Assembly (NCBI GenBank): GCA_015680905.1
Contig: CM027377.1
Location: 8,146,501 to 8,210,500, forward strand
Direction of reading: 5' to 3'
Source of the DNA: Coptis chinensis
Lineage: Eukaryota > Streptophyta > Magnoliopsida > Ranunculales > Ranunculaceae
DNA length: 64,000 bases
Below the pieces are notes generated by a model. The model made no database searches and had not been told where the DNA came from. It was given only the letters and a program-made list of their open reading frames with translations. Positions within the stretch are counted from its first letter, which is position 1, and every line of letters starts with the position of its first letter. Both the position numbers and the translations under genes were made by a program. This document shows, one piece after another, positions 48,101 to 61,744 of this stretch.

Positions 48101-49057
48101 AATATTATTTACGGATTGAACCCTACTCTTTAAGTATTGTTCAACCAACTCATTAAAATTAATTTGCATTCCGGACCGGAACACACCGAATGCGTATTAT
48201 CCTTTTCACATGAACAATCTTCAAGGAGGCATTTTGTGGAAGAAAACCGCGGCAAAGTGTTACAATGTGGTTTTTTGGCCTACCCTTTTTCGCGATGCAC
48301 ATGAACATTGCGTAGCTTGCGTCGTTATCAACACCTAGGTCAATTACCAAAGCGAAATATGATGCCCCTAAGTCCCATCTTGATTGTGGAAATTTTTGAT
48401 GTTTGGGGCATTGATTTTATGGGACCCTTCCCTATTTCTCAAGGTTTTTCTATACATTTTAGTCAGCCAGACTATGTGTCCAAATGGATTGAGGGCACTT
48501 CGCATAATAAGCTTCGAATGACCATAAGACCTGTCGTGAGATTTGTAAAAGAAAACATTTTCTCTCGTTTTGGTGTTCCCCAAGCTATCATCGTGATGGG
48601 GTACACATTTTGTAACAAAATTTTTGGGTTTTAATGAAGAAATATGGAGTTACTCACAAGGTCTTTACTCATTACCACCCACAAAACGAGTAAGCCAGTG
48701 GAAGTCTCCACGAGGAGATAAAGTCTATTCTGCGGAGAAAATCACAACCCATCAAGAAAGGACTGGTCTCTCCGCATCGGATGCCTTGTGGGCATACCCG
48801 AGCGACATTTAAGACACCTATAGGGATGTCTCCTTCGCCATTGTTTTGGAAAACCTTGTCATCGCCGGTGGAACTTGAGCATCGTTGCCTTTTGGGCCAT
48901 CAAAGCCCGTTACAATATCATCGAGGCGGTGAAGCGGCACAATTAAATGAGCTTGAGGAGATTGGGAATGATGCTTATGATCTCTGCGAAATCCTACAAA
49001 GCTAATATGAAAGTGCCGCGACAAGCACATTTTGCGTGGGATTTCAATATTGGCCAA
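45170..49057 (+). mobile_element. Athila copy A pol region, 3' end missing, broken
   Basis: Domain order by motif: protease (L-D-L-G-A-G-V-N-L-L-P near 45780), reverse transcriptase (R-I-C-I-D-Y-R near 46830, G-L-C-N-A-P-A near 47055, F-M-D-D-F near 47135), RNase H (V-Y-A-L-D-K-F-K-P-Y-L-V-G near 47725) and integrase (H-C-V-A-C near 48305, G-I-D-F-M-G-P-F-P near 48410). The region stops at the deletion junction at 49057, within the end of integrase. It is broken in many places. Confidence 0.9.
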
Positions 49058-49464
49058 GTAATAAAAACTGTTGAAAAATGATTCTTGCATAGGCATGATT
49101 AACTCTCTCACCTGTTACTTTTATTTACCTACATATAATCGCCGTAGTAATTTATATTATTTGCATTACCGTTATTTTAATTAAAACCAACTAAAAAGAA
49201 ACCTAAAAATCCTACTCACCTAAAGTTGTAATTCCAGTTGTGAACCTATCCGTTATTACTAAGGTTTGGGCGATCCCTTACTCGACCTATCCTACCAATC
49301 CCCGCGTGGTAAAAGGTAAACTTGACTAAAACGCACGACTATACTGGACGTTGGACTTTGGACTTTGGACTTGGATTTGTGGACCTCGGACTTTGACCTG
49401 GACCTCGGACTTAAGAAATAAGTAACTGAAAAACCAATAAACGTGCCTAAAGAGCGTTTTATCA
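49058..49464 (+). repeat. Middle LTR, 3' part only
   Basis: Matches the last 400 bases of the 5' LTR (42082-42483) and of the 3' LTR (from about 63213). It begins abruptly at GTAATAAAAACTG after the pol sequence ATTGGCCAA of copy A, with one base of overlap. It ends with the normal LTR terminus and is followed by a primer site. Confidence 0.93.
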
Positions 49465-49466
49465 AA

Positions 49467-49482
49467 TGGCGCACAGCCGTAG
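49467..49482 (+). other. Primer-binding site of copy B
   Basis: TGGCGCACAGCCGTAG lies two bases after the LTR end. Athila/Tat elements commonly start here with TGGCGCC, complementary to the 3' end of tRNA-Asp; the first six bases agree and the rest only loosely. Confidence 0.55.
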
Positions 49483-50904
49483 AAGGACTCTGGACTTAAC
49501 ATAATAACTGGAATACATCCATAAAAACCCCTCCCTTACCTCATCATCTTTTTAATTGTCATTTCATTTACAATACTAACTCTTTACCGTAATTTTTTTT
49601 TACTAACAAATAAACGTGAGCCAAGTTTTGTTTATCTTCATTAGCCTGATCTAAGTACTCCGTAGGAATTTGAAGTACTAAATCGACAAAGAGTCTCGGA
49701 CGAGGCCCGAATTAGTAAGCACGCGAAACTAACACGGAGTATCAACACTCCGGTTTTCGGTCTGCCACTTTCCTTTTCGACTTTTGGGCTCTTTGGTCTG
49801 TTTTCTAGTAGCATAAGCTTCGAGGAGTAGTCGATAAGCTATCTGAGGAATCGCGGGACACCGGGTTTCAAACTCTTAAACTCCTCAAACTTTGTCGAGG
49901 ATATTATTCGCTATAACTGTTTTTACCTCGTATATTTGTATGTTAACATGAGAACTCTTGCATGTAAAGGTGGTTCGTCATCACATATTCACGTAACACA
50001 ATTAATATGATTGAATATATTTTGATATATCGTAGCATCAAACCACTTTAGAATATTTTTGTATGTGTATGTAACATCAATTCACGCATTACGTATTCAA
50101 CTTTGCATGAGTTAGTTCTTGACATTCCCTAGCTCACGATAACTTACATATAGTTGCACGTATAGGCACTATAGATTTGCATGAGTAGACTTTCTGCGTA
50201 AACTAGTATATGTTAGTTAGTTTCTATTTCTAGCATTTATCGTTTTTTAATTGCATGTTTTGTAATCACGTCTCCATAATACACTAATTACGTAAATTAA
50301 AAAAAAAAAAAAAAAAAAAAATTAAAAATTAAAAATATTAAAAATTAAAATTTAAAAAATCATAGTAATTAAAAATTTTCATCTAAATCATCTTAATAAC
50401 ACCCCGCATAATACACCATCATAAATCATCCTATTCCATCGATTGCCTAGGAAACTTGAAAAAAATTGAGGTTGCCCTAATTAAAGAGCGTGCTAGCACG
50501 AACAACCTCCCTCAATTCTCTCGGGGACACGGGCTCTTTGGAATATTCACACGTTATCCTAGCTTCCCTGCTCGAGTTAGCAACAGCTCAGGAAGGCGTG
50601 TTTCAACTCCCTCCTAAAAACTCCAGTCATTATTCGTTCCTTATGAGCACTAAATTAAAATTTATATTTGTATGAGACTACGGTGCGAAAACATAAGGAA
50701 TTAGAACTTACATATCATCGTCGAAAATACAAGAAACAACTGTTTATGTTATCTCCTAGGCATAGTTCCTCCTCCGTAAATCAACCTCGTCAAACATCTC
50801 CGTTTCCATTATCCCCTTTAATTATGGTGAAGAAAATCTCACGGTCGAAAACCCTTTCGGTTCTATCTTGCCTTACGGGAAGGACACGCTTCCTGCATTA
50901 AACT
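49483..50904 (+). other. Athila copy B leader (untranslated region)
   Basis: Counterpart of 42484-43929, including the A-rich tract (about 50299-50321). No gene was seen. Confidence 0.7.
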
Positions 50905-51605
50905 TCGATCGCGATTGTAGGTGATTTTCAGATTCCGCTAAACATTTTCGGTTTGTTACCTGTTTACCATGGTTTAGACCATGAAAAAACCGTTACAATC
51001 ATCTTCGTCGGATGCAACAAGTAGTCACCACTTTCCGCCATCCAACCGTTACCAACGAACAAGTCTTGCTTAGGTTGTTCCCCTTCACCTTAGTCGATAA
51101 AGCTTGTTTGGCTCGGGACAAGCAAGCGCAATCCATTGACACATGGGCCAAACTTGTTCAAGCATTCATGATAAAGTTCTATACTCAAAAGAAAACTACA
51201 GAAATGCTTCAAAAGATTCAATTCTTTCGCCAGCACCCCGAGGAATCCTTCTCCGGGCGTGGAGCAGATTCTTGATCTACTTCGAATGTCCCCATCATCA
51301 ACTCGACACCGCTGTATTAGTTCGTTCATTTTTTAATGGTCTCTCTGACCATCAAAAGGAAACATTAGACATCATGAACGGCGGTTGTTTCATGGACAAG
51401 GGCGCTACTGAAGCATACACTTTTCTTGAGAAACAGGCCTCACGAAGCACCCATTGGGGAAACACTGATTCTTCTAGATCTTCTAAAGACACTCCTACCA
51501 AAGTTACGTCTATGTTCGAGGTCAAACCCGATCTGGAATTAAAAATTCTAATCGAGTCCCTAAACAAAAAGGTCGATGCTCTTTCCGGTACAAGTAAATG
51601 AACAA
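50905..51605 (+). mobile_element. Athila copy B gag region, broken
   Basis: Shows the same gag motifs as copy A, including W-A-K-L-V-Q-A-F-M-I-K-F-Y and C-P-H-H-Q-L-D-T-A-V-L-V-R-S-F-F-N-G-L. Gag forms the particle coat in this family. Broken, though less so than copy A in this part. Confidence 0.85.
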
Positions 51606-52099
51606 AAACCAAACAGGTCATGGCTGCCAACGCTTCCCCATGCCCTCTTTGCTTAAGTCCCGAAAGCGCGCCCGATTCTTATTGTCCTTTGGTATATGGT
51701 GTGTCCTCCCCAACCTTCAAAGAGGCTTGTACTTTCAACATCCCTAACGCACCTTTGGCGACAACATCCGAATTTAGCTTGGGCACCCCCCCCAACAACA
51801 AGCTCCTCCGGTGGCAACAACGTTCTGTCAGACCACCCAGCGAATTACAATTCCTATCCTCAAGGAAATCCTCCACAATTTCAGCAAAGGCAAAGTAATT
51901 TTCCCAACAACGCAAATATGGGATACCAAAACAACCGACCTTGTTCCCGCTAACCAAGGATATGGCTACCAAAATCAACCCGTAAATAATAACCGTGAAC
52001 TAGTTCCCGCCGCTCCTTTGGTACAATCCACGGTAGATAAAACGGCTGAAACTTTCCGACATACATGAATCAACAGAATCAAATCCTAGCTTCTATCCA

Positions 52100-55000
52100 G
52101 CGGTCTCTTCTTGTTAGCTTCGGGATAAAAGTCAAAAGCGCGTGTTCCACGCAAAGCGGTTCCAAACCACTAAGCCTCAAACACTGCCTTTGAACTTCAA
52201 CAATGCACCGGACCTAGTAATCCAAGCCAAGGTGAGGTAAATGCCATTACCACTCTTCGTTCGGGCGAACCATCGACAATAATATCGCGATGCGGGCGAG
52301 GAATCGACAGGAAGCCGCGACTAACGCCCTTCCAACTCATACCTCGCCGACCTATAGCGGACGAAGTTGTACCATCAAAATCTACACCTACGTCCCTAGG
52401 AAAAGATACCATTGATCCTTGTAATGCAGCGATTCCGTCCAAAGCTCCGTTCCCTGCCCGTTTGGTAAAGAACAAACATGATGAACATTTTGATGAGATC
52501 CGTGAAACCTTCAAAAATTTGACCATAAACTTACCTTTCCTAGATCGCTAAAGCATTTACCCAAAACATGCCAAGTTTTTGAAGGACATGTGCACCACCA
52601 AACGGCGCACAAATGTACCTCACAAAGCGTTCCTCATCGAAAGTTTCCCTCCATTACCACTACCAATGGTGTGGTGAAGTACAAGGACCGAATTCGATAA
52701 TCGGTACCATGCACGTTAGGCGACAAGTATACCGCTTCTTGCGCTTTTAGACCTAGGTGCCGGTGTTAACCTACTTCCCCACTACTTATTTAAGCGGTTA
52801 GGTCTTCATGAATTGAAACCTACCAATATGACTCTGCAACTTCGCGGATCGGCTCCATCAAGTACCCAAAAGGCATAGTAGAGAACGTTATAGTAAAGGT
52901 CCAAGATTTTTACTATCCAGGTTGATTTTGTCATTCTAGATCTTGAAGTAGCTTGTGACTCCATCCCTATCATCTTGGGGCGTCCTTTCCTTGCAATCGC
53001 TAACGCTCTCATAAATTGTCGGGATGGTTCAATGACATTGTCTTTCGGGAACCTTTCTGTCGAACTCAACGTATTCAAAATAATGAAACAATTTCCCGAT
53101 CCTATAATGGAGGGCGAGATTAGCCTGGTTGATAGTCTGGAACATGATTATTTCAGAAACTCTTTTCCCCCAGACGAGATACACCAGTTTCTTTCTTTTG
53201 ATAATCCGGAGTTTGACGATGACTCGTACATAAGGGATGTCCATGCATTATTAGAGTCAGTACCACTATTTGACCCTAATGCGTCGGTGCAAACTAATTG
53301 AAGAACGGATTAAGCTCTTTTCCATTGAAGAGATGATCCCTCACGAATCCTTGATCCCCAATCCTCCAACTCCGTTTAAAACCTCTACCCCCTGATTTGA
53401 AGTACGACATCTCGATCCCGATGGTAGTCACCCTATAATAATTTCTGCTCACTTGACTACAGACGAAGAGACACGTTTGATTCATGTCATTCGTGAACAC
53501 CGCTCCGCTATCGGATGGTCCTTAGATGATATCAAGGGAATAGACCCTAGCATATGCACGCGTCGTATACATCTTGATGACGGCACAAAGACATCCACGA
53601 GAACCACAACCGCCTTTAATCCCGCTATGAAGGAAGTAGTGAGAGAGGAAGTTCTCGTTTACTTGATCGCGGGAATCATATACCCTATCTCGGATAGTGA
53701 TCCCGGTTAGTCCCCGTCCACGTTGTTCCCAAAAAGTCCGGCATTCAGGTTGTGCAAAATGAAAATGGTGAATGCATCTCCACTTCGCATTCCTTTGAAA
53801 TGGAGAATTTGCATTGACTATCGCCAAACTTAATGCGAGAACCCGTAAAGATCATTTTCCTCTCCCATTCATTGACCGGATGCTAGAACGCGTTTAGCGG
53901 TCATGCTTACTCTTGTTTTTTTGATGGCTATTCGGATACTTCCAAATTGTCATCGATCCCTGATCAAGAAAAACAACTTTCACGTGTCCCTTTGGAACCT
54001 TTGCTTACAGGCATCGAATGCCTTTTGGTCTTTGTAATGCCCTGCACTTTCCAACGCCGCATGCTTCACATTTTAGTGATATGGTGGAACGTTATATGGA
54101 AGTCTTCATGGGCGACTTTTCCATTTTACGGAAATTCCTTTAACGACTGTTTATCCAACCTTTCCAAAGTCTTAACGCGTTGCAGGAGAAAAATCTGGTA
54201 CTCAATTGGGAGAAGTGTCATTTCATGGTTACCAAAGGACTTGTTCTAGGTCATATTGTTTCAAAAGACGGGATAGAGGTTGATAAAGCTAAAATTGTTA
54301 AAATTTCTTCGCTACCCTTCCACGCATTTACGATTCGGGATATCCGTTGCCTTTTAGGCCACGGCTGGTTTTACAGAGATTCATTCAGGATTTCTAAAGT
54401 TGCTCAACCCTTAACCAATCTCCTGGCTTAAGGATGCGATTATTCGACTTCAATTTCAATTGCAAACAAGCTTTTGATACACTAAAACCGCTCGACTACC
54501 GCTCCTATTATTCAACCCCCGATTGGTCTCAACCATTCGAATGATGTGTGGCTTAGCGACTTTGCTATTGGTGCCGTGCTTAGGCCAACGACGCCGACGA
54601 CAAACCCATTGTCATTTATTACGCTAGTAAAACTCTTAATGGCGCTCAACGCGTAATTATACCACAACCGAGAAAGAGTTCCTAGCTGTTGTCTATGCTT
54701 TGGATAAGTTTAAGCCCTACCTAGTTGGAACATCGACCATAGTATATCTTGACCATGCATGCCCTTGATTCGGTACTTACTCGCGAAAAGGACGCCAAAA
54801 CAACGATTGTTCCATTTGGATCCTTCTCTTACAAGAATTCACCACGGAAATCAAAGACAAGAAAGGAACCGAAAATGTCGTAGCCGACCATTTATCAAGG
54901 CTGGTTGGTGACATCGATAGTGATTACCGCTATCGGCCGATTCCTTCCCGCACGAATACTTGTACTCTATTTTCTCATCTCCATGGTGCAGCGGATATCG

Positions 55001-56215
55001 TTAACTACCTGGTTCTTGAGGAAGTCCCCTCCTTTTGGTCCGTCCCGATCATAAAAGTTCTTATCCATGTAAAATATTATTTACGATGAACCCTACCTCT
55101 TTAAGTATTGTTCGACCAACTCATTCGTTAAATTTCCGCATTCGGGAACACACCGACGTATTATCCTTTTGCCATGAACAATCTTGCGGAGGGCATTTCA
55201 GTGGAAAGAAAACTGCGGCCAAAGTGTTACAATGTGGTTTTTACTGGCCTACCCTTTTTCGCGATGCACATGAACATTGCGTAGCTTGCATTCGTTGTCA
55301 ACACCTAGGTCGAATTACCAAACGAAATATGATGCCCCTAAGTCCCCATCTTGATTGTGGAAATTTTTGATGTTTGGGGCATTGATTTTATGGGACCCTT
55401 CCCTATTTCTCAAGGTTTTCTATACATTTTAGTGCTGTAGACTATGTGTCCAAATGGATTGAGGCACTTTCGCGTCGCCGAATGACCATAAGATCGCTGT
55501 TGAGATTTGTAAAAGAAAACATTTTCTCTCGTTTTGGTGTTCCCAAAGCTATCATCACGATGGGGTACACATTTTGTAACAAAATTTTTGGGTTTTAATG
55601 AAGAAATATGGAGTTACTCACAAGGTTGCTACTCCATACCACCCACAAACGAGTGGCCAAGTGGAAGTCTCCAACGAGAGATAAAGTCTATTACGAGAAA
55701 AACCGTCAACCCATCAAGAAAGGATGGTCTCTCCGCATCGGATGCCTTGTGGGCATACCGAACAACATTTAAGACACCCTATAGGGATGTCTCCTTACCG
55801 CATTGTTTTGGAAAACCTTGTCATCTGCCGGTGGGAACTTGAGCATCGTGCCTTTTGGGCCATCAAAAGCCTCAATTACAATATCATCGAGGCGGTGAGA
55901 AGCTTAAAACCGCAATTAAATGAGCTTGAGGAGATTGGAGGATGCTTATGATCTCGAAATCCTACAAAGCTAATATGAAAAGAGTGCCGCGACAAGCACA
56001 TTTTATGTAAAGGATTTCAATATTGGCCAAAAAGTTTTCTTGTACAACTCGGATTACACATCTTTCCCGGTAAATTGAAAACACGATGGTGCGGTCCTTT
56101 CATTGTGTCGGTACCTGTGAAACATTATGGGGCAATCTCTTTGCTTAATCCAAAAGATAACGAGTGAATTTCAAGTCAATGGACAACGCCTAAAACATTA
56201 CCACAGTTCGCTCAC
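52100..56215 (+). mobile_element. Athila copy B pol region, broken
   Basis: Same order as copy A: protease near 52745, reverse transcriptase near 53800-54260, RNase H near 54560-54910, integrase near 55200-56030. It then continues past the point where copy A stops, through K-T-R-W-C-G-P-F-type sequence to about 56215. Many breaks. Confidence 0.9.
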
Positions 56216-57652
56216 ACCGATGTTGAACGGACTCTTCTTCGGAACCCGATATACCGACTAGATGTTTCGTTTGGCGTGCTCAATCTTGTTCTATAGAGGT
56301 GCGCCATTTTGGTAGCCGGGCCATCTTCTATCTTATGATCTCCAAAGTTCTTTGAAGTGTGTGGTTGCAAGCCGGAACCTTAGTCCACTCGAAAACTCTT
56401 TTACGAGCGGAGTATAAATGTATTCGCAACACAGCAAACGTGCTTTTCGGTAAACGATGGGTACCTAAAATTTCACCTCCTTCCTTTTCTTCCCTTTTCT
56501 ACTCTCTACCTCGCGAACTTTAGCTAATCATTTGGTGTAAGTCTCACTCATCACGAATAGGGAATGGTCGTAGTTCTTTTGCTCGTAAACGACGTGCGCG
56601 AAGGATGGGCTGGTGTATGCATTGCCAAACACCCTTCTGTCTAGGCTCTGACTTCCTATCCGATACTAGCCAGTTTAAGGTATACTTTTGTCTAACACCA
56701 GCTGCGATAATCTTCGTCGCCCATGCCGTTTCTCCCAGGTTGGGATTAGATCTTGAGAATCGGCGATAAAAGACTTCGATTAGTCTTGAGAATCTGACGT
56801 TAAAAGACTCACCTTGTAAATATGTTTATTTTGTTACCTTTTTCCCTTTGCATTAAGTTTTGCACAAGGGATGCGTGTCAAACCTCAGATGTTGCATACT
56901 TGGAACACAAACGGGCAATGGATTCCACCAGACCAACCCTAGAATTGGTTACTTTGAGTCCCTTGGGGCGGTTTGAGGATAGCCGTATGTAAAAAGGGCA
57001 ATTTTAATAGACCGTAGCGCGCACGGTCCAGGATGGTACCGTCCTGCCCCTAACCCCATAATACATAGAGGTGAAGCCACAGTCTGGCTGGATTGGGTTC
57101 GCTCCAGAGCCGACATGACAGTTGTCTACGATTTAAGATGGTGACTCCCCTGGACATTCAGTGTTTTTCACGTATATCTCCCTTGTATGTAAATAAAACC
57201 CTTACACTTTCCTTCTAAAAAAAAAAAAAAAAAAAAAATTGTGACTTTCAAGAATGACTCATACAATTGGATAGAATTTTTCGTGCCGATCATTTCGATA
57301 TCTCATTCGTCCAATTCGGAGCCCAAACGAGTCATGGGTACGCATTTAGATTTTTAGGTTTAAATCAGGCTTTAGGCTTGATTTGGGCTTCGAGAAAATT
57401 TTTGGCCCAACCCAAATATCGATTTCTCGGCCCATTTAAACCCAACCAACCCGATAACACGCGTCACTATTCCACGATTCGTCTCCCTAAAAAACCGGAT
57501 CTTGCCCCTCTCGCGATCGGGCCTTTTATCGAGATAGGCCCACACTAAAAACCAGTCTCGCTTTCACAGCTCCGATCAAAATTTCCTTCCACGGATCATC
57601 CCAATTCTCCCCTCATCAATAATCCATAGCCATCCTCCCTCTTAGATCAGCA
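56216..57652 (+). other. Athila copy B spacer between pol and 3' open frames
   Basis: Long non-coding spacer with an A-rich tract at 57218-57238, usual for Athila elements between pol and the extra 3' open frames. A 93-residue frame at 57267-57548 has no familiar motif. Confidence 0.55.
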
Positions 57653-60000
57653 ATGGCTGGAAACGACGGATTTGTGTGGAAATTTTTTGGAAATTTGTTT
57701 GAAAAGCGGGATGTTTGCTCCATTCTTTGATCCACGAAATTCACTCTAGAGGATGGGAGAGTTTGTTATATGCCAATGGAGGGCTTTATTCTAATGATTT
57801 GGTGATGAAATTCTCGACAATGGAAGCTTTAATGGCGACCATTTTTGGATCACCGTCGAGGGTGTGCGACCGCGAAGTCACACCGGTGTTGCTCTCGGGA
57901 TCACGGGCATTCCACCGGGTCGACCACCGGACTGACTTCAAAGCGATCCGTGTACCCACGGACTTCACCCTAATGCTCGGCACACGCTTTATCGAGGGAG
58001 AGTACAACATCGACGGAAAATCGCGCGTATCGGCTTCGGTCGCGACGAAAACCAGCTAGCATAACTTCAATGGTCGGACCGAACGTCATTGGCACCTCGA
58101 AGCCTTCCGACATCAACATGACCTTCCTCCACCTTCTTTGGATCCTCCAGGCGAAAGGGTAACTTCTCGATCGTTACCTTTCTTTTGATATTATCACACA
58201 TGCCACTCTTAGGTTCGCCCCCTTGCCGTTCTAGTAACGCAAGTCATGATTAATCTGGGATTTTTGTCCGCCACCCCACTACTCCCTCCTACCACAATAT
58301 GAGAATATCTTTGGGAAAAAAGGCAGCTCCTTTACCAACCATTGTAACACTTATCATGATAAATTGGGGTTTTTCTAGCGTTCTCCTCATACACCTCTTG
58401 AGCGGCTAACATTCTTACCATTCACTTTCGGATGTAGGAACGGATTCATGAACCCCGACGCGTTGCAAGAACCATGTCGATGCAGGGACCAAACGGCGAT
58501 TGTTCCACGATAACATTTTTACTGAAAATGCATTATGCAACGTATTTAATCCAATGGAAGGGCTTAAGCTTAATTCAACAAGGACCGATGACATTATTCA
58601 AACGTCAGAACATTATTATCACCAGCCTTCTTGAATTTCAGGACCTGCGGACAATAAACGAAGAGGAACAAGCACAATTTTTGCACAGCCACAACCAGTT
58701 CTTGGCAAATCACACTCTCATAATGGAGAACCACGCCAAGATTTACCAAACAGAAAGCAAAATGTTGCAACAGTACATTGCCGCGGATTGATGACATAGA
58801 AAATCTTATAAACGGATCCCTTCCACAACGGGATCCTAGCCGTTACTTGGGCCAATGAAACCATTTAAATTTTGAAATTTTATATTATTTATCATTTTTC
58901 TTTTTAGTTTTTAATTTTCGTTGGGTAAATTGTTTCTACGTAATTATTCTCATCATGCTCTAATATTTATTTATCCTTGTCTAAACAGGTCACATTTTTT
59001 TCACACAATGGAAGCTCCAAAGATGATTCCAGAACAATCCTTCCATTCATTGTTGAATTCTCCGGCATATGGACATCTTTTCAGGGACTACATCACTCAA
59101 GTTGGGTGGAACTCTCTCATTCTACACCCGGAGCAGACATACTCCCCAGGTTTGGCAGTTTATTTTTATAATAACATGGAAGATCTACCACCTGTCCAGG
59201 GTTTCCCTTTGAATGGATTTACACTACGTATTGGAAACACCCGACACGCTTTTTATGAGCCAACAGTGGCTATGGCTCTAGACCTTCCTCCTCTTCAGCC
59301 AGACCTCCCCATCCAATACATGATAGAGAATGACCTTAATGACTACTCTAGGGAGGATTTTGCTGCCCGCTATGGCGATGGCCTTGCCCACGTCAAAGAA
59401 CGTGCCGAAGCTGGCCGATGGCCAGAATTCACTATTCCACTAGCCAGTATGACCATGAATGTGGGAACTGCCATGTTATTTATTCTTCGACATCATGGGA
59501 GATTGGCATTTTTCCACGGCATCAAAGGAAGCGTGTAAGACATTCCATGCATTGGCCCGAAGCGAACGCACCACCTTCGACATTCTGAGAACTAATAATT
59601 GAGAATCTTAAGAAGGCTCGGTCTTTTCGGCAAGACTATATCACCCCCGATTCACGACATGCGATGAATAGTGAGGACGTACTTCCAAGAGTTTGCAGCC
59701 ACCTTTCAAGACGGGGTAAAGGTCGACTCTATGTGTCCAACAAACAAGATAATTCGTTCCTTGCGATTTCGGACATGGACACGCCTTGCAAGGTATCTCA
59801 AGAAAGTTCGTTCTTTCCCTAATGATGATAAAATGATAGCTCATCTAGACAATGCAAAGAAAAGGAAGTGGAGTGAAGTCCGAAAGCTATGATAGATTGG
59901 CGGGATCTTGAAGGAATGGCATTTCTACGAGGGGCGAGGCAAGGAAGGACTATCCCCGGTTCAAGGTCAGGGCAATGTGAGTTGATGCATGTACATATTT
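57653..60000 (+). mobile_element. Athila 3' open-frame region (ATHILA ORF-1-like), broken
   Basis: After ATG 57653 the sequence has I-H-S-R-G-W-E-S-L-L-Y-A-N-G-G-L-Y and T-D-F-T-L-M-L-G. A second block begins near 59009 with L-L-N-S-P-A-Y-G-H-L-F-R-D-Y and Q-G-F-P-L-N-G-F-T-L-R-I-G-N (205-residue frame, 58921-59538). Both look like the Athila-specific proteins encoded 3' of pol, sometimes called env-like; their function is unknown. The region is present only in copy B and is broken. Confidence 0.65.
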
Positions 60001-61729
60001 GTTTTATGTTTTGATGTGAAATAAATAAGTGACCTAACGATTGTGCTACTCTAACGATGTGCTTCTACTTTTATGATGTATAATATATAGTGTGTTACAA
60101 TAAATTTACGTGGGCGATGTCAACTTTATTTTTTTGCTCAAAGCCTCTCCGGGTATACTCTTTCTTCCTCTTAAACACTTTGAGGACCAAAGATGTCCAT
60201 TTGTTTGGGGTGGTGAGAACCTTTTGCAAAAATTAGGCATGCATAGTTGTATATAGTTTACTTAATATCTAAATAAACGTGTTTAGTGACAAATTCTCGT
60301 TTCTCTTTCTATGATGAAAAATATTTAGAAATCTCACCCTAGCATCGAATTAGGACTTGTTCTTAGAAACTTAATTTAATCATTATGCAATAGTTTTACA
60401 TCTTTTCATGAGCATTCATGCACCGACTATCATTAAATGTATTGAAATGATAAGTTTAAGGACCCAAGGTTAGACAACTTAGTTTCCATATCCCGTAAGA
60501 ATCTAACCAAAAGCCTCAAATGTATGATATATGAGTAATGACCACGGAGGAGTAGTTCTTCGAATAGAGAAGTTCACGCCTACTTACTTGATCACTACCC
60601 AAATCCTAGGCGAGAATTTAGGCCTTCTTTGGATCGATATAGCCAAAAATTCGCACCTGTAAAATTTTTTTTACCGCTAGTCGCCCACTGAACCTTTCAT
60701 TAATCCTTTCTACTTCACCAATAAAAATCATTACCCATCTAGTAACCACAAATAAATAAGCCTACCTAGATGATGAGTATGAGAAATAGGATGAAGTGCA
60801 GAAAAATGAAGAGAAAAACCTTGTCACAAATCAAAATCAGTTACCTGTTTCAGAAGAAAAGAAAAAGAAAATAGAAATATGTTTCCAAAAATCAAAAGAA
60901 ATATCAAGGTTAGAATTTCCCCCAAAGATCAAATAAAAAGGGAATACAAAAGCTTGAAAAATCCAAGTGTGGAAACCATGTTAGAAGCAAGAAAGAAAAA
61001 AAAAAGGATTTCTCTAGTATAAATATCTCGAAGACCTTATTCTCTCATACTTATCATTTTTTTGAATTTTCCATTCCAGTTTCTTTTACACTACCACCTA
61101 AGCCCCATAACACCTAATAAAGACCTCTAGCTCAATTAGGAATAGGATAGTGTGATAATAAGTAGTAGTTGTGACTTCTCGACCTCGGCTCCTCTGACTG
61201 TCATTGAGTATGTGAGGAAACGTGTGCCCCCACCGCACCTTTGGAGATAGCAAAGCTTGAGTGGAAAAATAAGAGAGAAATTGTGTTTCACACATACCTG
61301 TAAGAACCTACTTAAGGGCCGCTATCCAAAGGATCGAAACGGCCCTGCTTTCATTACATTTCATTATTTAGATCATTGCATGCATGCTCATACGTAGATG
61401 TTTGATTATTGTATGTATATTAACTTGAATTTCAAAAGAATAAAATCCTTGTTTCCCTTGCTAGTGAGATGTCTAGATACCGAGATTAATTAAAGAAACA
61501 AGCCTTTGTTCTTGAGTCGTTGTAGTATAAATGAAGTTTGTGAGTATATTTCTGGAAAACTCTCACGAGGCTATAACTTCGTCCACTAGGGAATTCCTAG
61601 TGGTTCAAGGCCTGTTGCATATGGTCAATGCAACCGCGACTCTCTGAAATGAGATTTAGCTTAGGACAACACATTTTTGATCACTTATCGTTTTAATGTC
61701 TCTTCTTTGCTTGAGGACAAGCAAAGTCT
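60001..61729 (+). other. Athila copy B 3' untranslated region
   Basis: No gene was seen. It is AT-rich. Near 60180-60225 it has TTGAGGACCAAAGATGTCCA then TTTGGGGTGGTGA, a near-copy of the true polypurine segment at 61712-61744. Confidence 0.6.
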
Positions 61730-61744
61730 TTTTTAGGGGTGGTG
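61730..61744 (+). other. Polypurine tract of the Athila element
   Basis: TTTTTAGGGGTGGTG immediately before the 3' LTR start TGATAAG, where plus-strand DNA synthesis would begin. It is preceded by GAGGACAAGCAAAG, a phrase typical of Athila/Tat 3' ends. Confidence 0.75.
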
